A DNA stretch of 17,361 nt. It comes from an uncultured Oscillospiraceae bacterium (GTDB lineage Bacteria; Bacillota; Clostridia; Oscillospirales; Ruminococcaceae). Made by a program: the position numbers and the translations under genes. How positions within the stretch are numbered: position 1 is the stretch's first letter; each line of letters opens with the position of its first letter. Positions 14,986 through 17,361 of the stretch are shown here, piece after piece. The notes beneath the pieces were generated by a model that searched no databases, had not been told where the DNA came from, and saw only the letters and a program-made list of their open reading frames with translations. Location: contig CAKSHG010000019.1 of NCBI GenBank assembly GCA_934456315.1, positions 1 through 17,361 of the forward strand. Reading direction: 5' to 3'.

Positions 14986-16233
14986 ATGATATCAGCCGCG
15001 GCTGCATTAGCCGTAGCGCTGACAGGAACAGCCACTTTCGCGCAGAGCAGCGGCTTCAACGACGAAAGAGGGCACATCAGCGCCGCTCCGACTCCCCACG
15101 ACAACAAGTACACGCAGATACAGTGGGGCGGCGACGTCACCCGCGATGACTGCGGAGTACCTGTTCCGATGGGAGAAAAGGTACTTCTCCCGGCGGGAAA
15201 CAGGCTGATCGCGATCAACGAAGCTGACGGTGCCGAATCAGGCTCCGCCGAGCTGCCGGAGAAATGCTCCGTTTCGTACAGCGGCGCGCTTTCCGGGGAC
15301 AGGCTGTTCCAGCCCACCGAGCACGGCGTTGCACTGATCGATACTGAAAGCATGTCGGTGCTCCGCTCCCGGGAATTCAGCGGCGATGTCGTTTCCGACT
15401 GCTCCGTGCTGGATAGCTACGGGTATTTCGCGGTCGAAATGGACGGCGGGTTTGAATTCCTCTGCGTGGATACAGGCTCCGACGGACTGGATACGGTTTG
15501 GTCGGTCGACATTCCGGAGCAGCCTACAGCTGCGGCGCTACAGGGCGATTTCGTCATCTGGGGCTGCGGAGATAAGCTGTACGTCCATAACTACAGGGAG
15601 GACAACGGAAACGTTATCGAGCTGGGAAAAACGCTATCCGGAGCGCCGTTCACCACGGAATACGCCGTGTTCTTCTCGACGCAGGACGGCAGCGCGGGCA
15701 AGCTGCGGCTTAACTCCGACGGCACCATGGAGGAGGACACCCTCACCTGGTGCGAGGTCGGAAGCTCTCCCGCCTCCCCGGTTTCATGGAACGGCAGGCT
15801 GTACGTTCCGACGGCTGACGGATTCTATATTCTGGACAACCTCAATATGGAGATATCGTTCATCGTGACCGACATCAAGGGCGGCTGTACTCCGCAGGTG
15901 CACTACGGAAACGGTCCGTATATCTACACCGTCGCCCCCCGCGAGGGAAAGTGGGCTGTTTACTGCGTTCAGGACATGGAGGAAAAATCCGAGCCTGTGG
16001 TGTCGATACTGGCGCAGATGGAGGATTATTCCAACGGAGCGTTCTGCGCGTCGGACAAGGGTACGCTGTACTTCCGGGACGCGGTCGGCAGACTGTACGC
16101 GCTGACGGTCGCGCCGTTCGATGTTTTCTCGCTTGTGCTGCGGCTGGTTGTTCTGCTTGCGCTGCTTGTCCTGGTGTTCTTCTGGCTCAAGAAAGTTGCC
16201 AAGCGCAGGGCGGATATCCATCCGAAATATTAA
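14986..16233 (+). CDS. Secreted, C-terminally anchored beta-propeller (PQQ-like repeat) protein
   Basis: I do not recognise a named family. From ATG 14986 the 415-residue protein begins with a hydrophobic signal-peptide core (about 4-17) and an Ala-x-Ala-like site before QSSGF. The body has blade-like repeats ending in strands such as GNRLIAI, GDKLYVHN, GRLYVP with GFYILDN, and GTLYFRD with GRLYALT, suggesting a PQQ/WD40-like propeller outside the cell. A membrane helix (about 381-401) and a basic tail (KKVAKRR) anchor it with a short cytosolic end. Starting at ACG 14974 instead would add Met-Lys-Lys-Gln, giving the positive N-region a signal peptide needs; I list the conventional ATG but think ACG is likely used. 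It lies 21 bases (9 from ACG) after addA. A role with AddAB is not evident; it may simply share the transcript. Confidence 0.8.
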   Translation: MISAAAALAVALTGTATFAQSSGFNDERGHISAAPTPHDNKYTQIQWGGDVTRDDCGVPVPMGEKVLLPAGNRLIAINEADGAESGSAELPEKCSVSYSGALSGDRLFQPTEHGVALIDTESMSVLRSREFSGDVVSDCSVLDSYGYFAVEMDGGFEFLCVDTGSDGLDTVWSVDIPEQPTAAALQGDFVIWGCGDKLYVHNYREDNGNVIELGKTLSGAPFTTEYAVFFSTQDGSAGKLRLNSDGTMEEDTLTWCEVGSSPASPVSWNGRLYVPTADGFYILDNLNMEISFIVTDIKGGCTPQVHYGNGPYIYTVAPREGKWAVYCVQDMEEKSEPVVSILAQMEDYSNGAFCASDKGTLYFRDAVGRLYALTVAPFDVFSLVLRLVVLLALLVLVFFWLKKVAKRRADIHPKY

Positions 16234-16257
16234 TTTGAAGAAAAATCATAAAATGTA

Positions 16258-16286
16258 TTGATTTTTTCAGCAATGTGTTGTATAAT
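16258..16286 (+). promoter_or_regulatory. Sigma-A promoter of cheV
   Basis: TTGATT (16258-16263) and TATAAT (16281-16286) are 17 bases apart, 33 bases before the cheV ATG, in an AT-rich gap. No match to the flagellar sigma-D pattern was seen, so cheV appears to be read by the main sigma factor. No terminator separates it from the operon upstream, so some read-through is possible. Confidence 0.82.
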
Positions 16287-16319
16287 ATAGCTATAAATAA
16301 TTGAGAAGGAGAGTAAGCA

Positions 16320-17213
16320 ATGGAAAGCAATATACTCTTAGAAAGCGGCACCAACGAACTTGAAGTGCTGGAATTCATGGTCGGCGAACAGAGCTTTGGC
16401 ATCAACATCGCCAAGGTAACGGAGATCATGAACTATCAGAAGATGGTTCCCGTGCCTGATTCCAACCCTGCCTTTGAGGGCGTTTTCACCCCCAGGGATA
16501 AGGTGATTTCGGTCATCAATCTCCACACTATCCTGCATAAAGAAAGCCCCGACCCGGAGCATGACCTTCTGATAATCTGCCACTTCAACTCCAAGGACGT
16601 CGGATTCCACGTTTCTTCCGTCAAGGGCATTCAGCGTATCTCCTGGGAGGATATCGAGAAGCCGCCGGCAATGTCTGCCGACAGTCAGCACAATATCGCG
16701 ACCGGTATCGCTAAGTTCAAGGATCGCATCGTGCTTATCCTTGATTTTGAGAAGATCGTTTCTGATATGGATCCCTCCTCTGCATTCGACACCTCCGGCG
16801 TTACTGCAGCTGCCAGCGACAAGTCTGCGAAGCACATCGTCATCGCAGAGGACTCCCCGTTCCTGAACACCCTTATCGTCAACACCCTGCATGAAGCGGG
16901 TTACCAGAACGTCGTACACTTCGACAACGGCAAGGACGCGTGGGACTATGTGAACGGTCACAAGGATCTCGGCGGGAATATCCTCGACCAGATCTCCTGC
17001 GTTATCAGCGATATCGAAATGCCCAAGATGGACGGTCACCACCTCACCAAGATGATAAAGGACGACCCGATTCTCAAGGCTATTCCGGTTTACCTGTTCT
17101 CCTCCCTCATCAACGAGCAGATGAGAAAAAAGGGCGAGAGCGTCGGCGCGGACGGTCAGTTCTCCAAGCCGCAGATCGGTCAGCTTATCCAGTATCTCAA
17201 CGAGCATATCTGA
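16320..17213 (+). CDS. cheV: CheV chemotaxis coupling protein (CheW domain plus receiver domain)
   Basis: CheV links chemoreceptors to the CheA kinase and helps adaptation through phosphorylation of its receiver domain. Residues 12-150 are a CheW-like domain (LEFMVGEQSFGINIAKVTEI, then VPVPDSNPAFEGVFTPRDKVISVINL). Residues 171-297 are a receiver domain with acidic pocket Glu177-Asp178, phospho-acceptor Asp231 (ISDIEMPKMDG), Ser261 or Ser262 as the switch residue, and Lys283 (FSKPQ). All key residues are present and the 297-residue length is normal. AAGGAG (16306-16311) precedes the ATG by 8 bases. No other chemotaxis or flagellar genes lie in the window, so this is a detached cheV. Its presence points to a motile or receptor-array-bearing cell. 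Confidence 0.96.
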   Translation: MESNILLESGTNELEVLEFMVGEQSFGINIAKVTEIMNYQKMVPVPDSNPAFEGVFTPRDKVISVINLHTILHKESPDPEHDLLIICHFNSKDVGFHVSSVKGIQRISWEDIEKPPAMSADSQHNIATGIAKFKDRIVLILDFEKIVSDMDPSSAFDTSGVTAAASDKSAKHIVIAEDSPFLNTLIVNTLHEAGYQNVVHFDNGKDAWDYVNGHKDLGGNILDQISCVISDIEMPKMDGHHLTKMIKDDPILKAIPVYLFSSLINEQMRKKGESVGADGQFSKPQIGQLIQYLNEHI

Positions 17214-17234
17214 TACATAGCAAATCCAGCAAAG

Positions 17235-17269
17235 CGACGGCCGCCTTTATAAGGCGGCTCAGACCGTCG
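17235..17269 (+). other. Nested stem-loop after cheV
   Basis: A perfect 8-bp stem, GCCGCCTT with AAGGCGGC around a TAT loop (17240-17258), sits inside weaker outer arms CGACG/CGTCG (17235-17239, 17265-17269). It precedes the terminator hairpin by one base. It may stabilise the cheV message 3' end or be part of a dispersed repeat. Confidence 0.55.
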
Positions 17270-17270
17270 A

Positions 17271-17291
17271 AAAAGTCCCGTTGGGACTTTT
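17271..17291 (+). terminator. Rho-independent terminator of cheV
   Basis: AAAAGTCCC and GGGACTTTT form a perfect 9-bp stem with a GTT loop. The A-run on the left and T-run on the right would let it act in both directions. It lies 57 bases after the cheV stop. Confidence 0.75.
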
Positions 17292-17361
17292 CCGCCGAAC
17301 ATCCGCGCCGCGCGCACCGCGTAAGGCGTAGCCGTCGCCTAGCGTAAGACCGCAAGGTCGT
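17292..17361. repeat. GC-rich structured sequence at window edge
   Basis: The last 70 bases hold no gene. They contain GCGTAAG twice (17318-17324 and 17342-17348), GGCG/CGCC arms (17325-17328 and 17336-17339), and a hairpin GACC-GCAA-GGTC (17348-17359) with a GNRA tetraloop. The composition suggests an interspersed palindromic repeat or the start of a structured RNA cut by the window edge. Confidence 0.35.

Noticed and set aside
16234..16257. Terminator at the end of the addBA/propeller operon
   Set aside because: No stem-loop is visible between the stop codon and the cheV promoter.
16338..17207. 289-codon minus-strand open frame
   Set aside because: Antisense to cheV, which has all family motifs and a ribosome site.
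1..17361. CRISPR arrays, tRNA or rRNA genes, transposases, phage genes
   Set aside because: No regularly spaced repeats, cloverleaf sequences, or mobile-element proteins were seen on either strand.

Overview
The window looks like a piece of chromosome from a motile, endospore-forming Firmicute of the class Clostridia, probably of the Ruminococcaceae/Oscillospiraceae kind. The grounds are a SpoIVB sporulation protease, a CheV chemotaxis adaptor, an AddAB (not RecBCD) recombination nuclease, AGGAGG-type ribosome sites, TTGACA/TATAAT promoters, and GC-rich coding DNA broken by AT-rich promoter islands. No rRNA, tRNA, CRISPR array, insertion sequence or phage gene was seen.

Left part, minus strand (1-3393). 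An XRE-type repressor gene and a four-helix membrane protein gene overlap by 4 bases. Further along the same strand, a near-perfect sigma-A promoter flanked by two small palindromes reads into a nitrilase-superfamily amidohydrolase gene. Twelve bases later comes a large gene that runs off the left edge and is missing from a simple ORF scan because it has no stop in the window. It encodes a divergent tubulin/FtsZ-like protein (Tubulin_2 type) whose nucleotide-binding signatures are badly eroded.

Middle part, plus strand (3634-16233). spoIVB stands alone, with a hairpin terminator inside its last codons. An extended -10 promoter then starts what appears to be one five-gene operon of about 11.3 kb. 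It holds a PfkB-family sugar kinase, a Cof-type HAD phosphatase fused to a PD-(D/E)XK-like domain and a winged-helix-like tail, addB, addA, and a secreted, membrane-anchored beta-propeller protein. Gaps are 16, -4, 13 and about 9-21 bases. addB and addA form the Chi-regulated double-strand-break resection helicase-nuclease. Why a sugar kinase and a HAD fusion precede them is not known, but the fused domain looks like a nuclease fold.

Right edge (16258-17361). cheV has its own promoter and couples chemoreceptor arrays to a response-regulator domain. It is followed by about 130 bases of strongly structured DNA with a bidirectional-looking terminator and a GNRA-loop hairpin.

Best candidates for something new: the degenerate tubulin-like protein co-transcribed with a nitrilase, the HAD/PD-(D/E)XK fusion upstream of addBA, and the propeller gene whose natural start seems to be an ACG codon.
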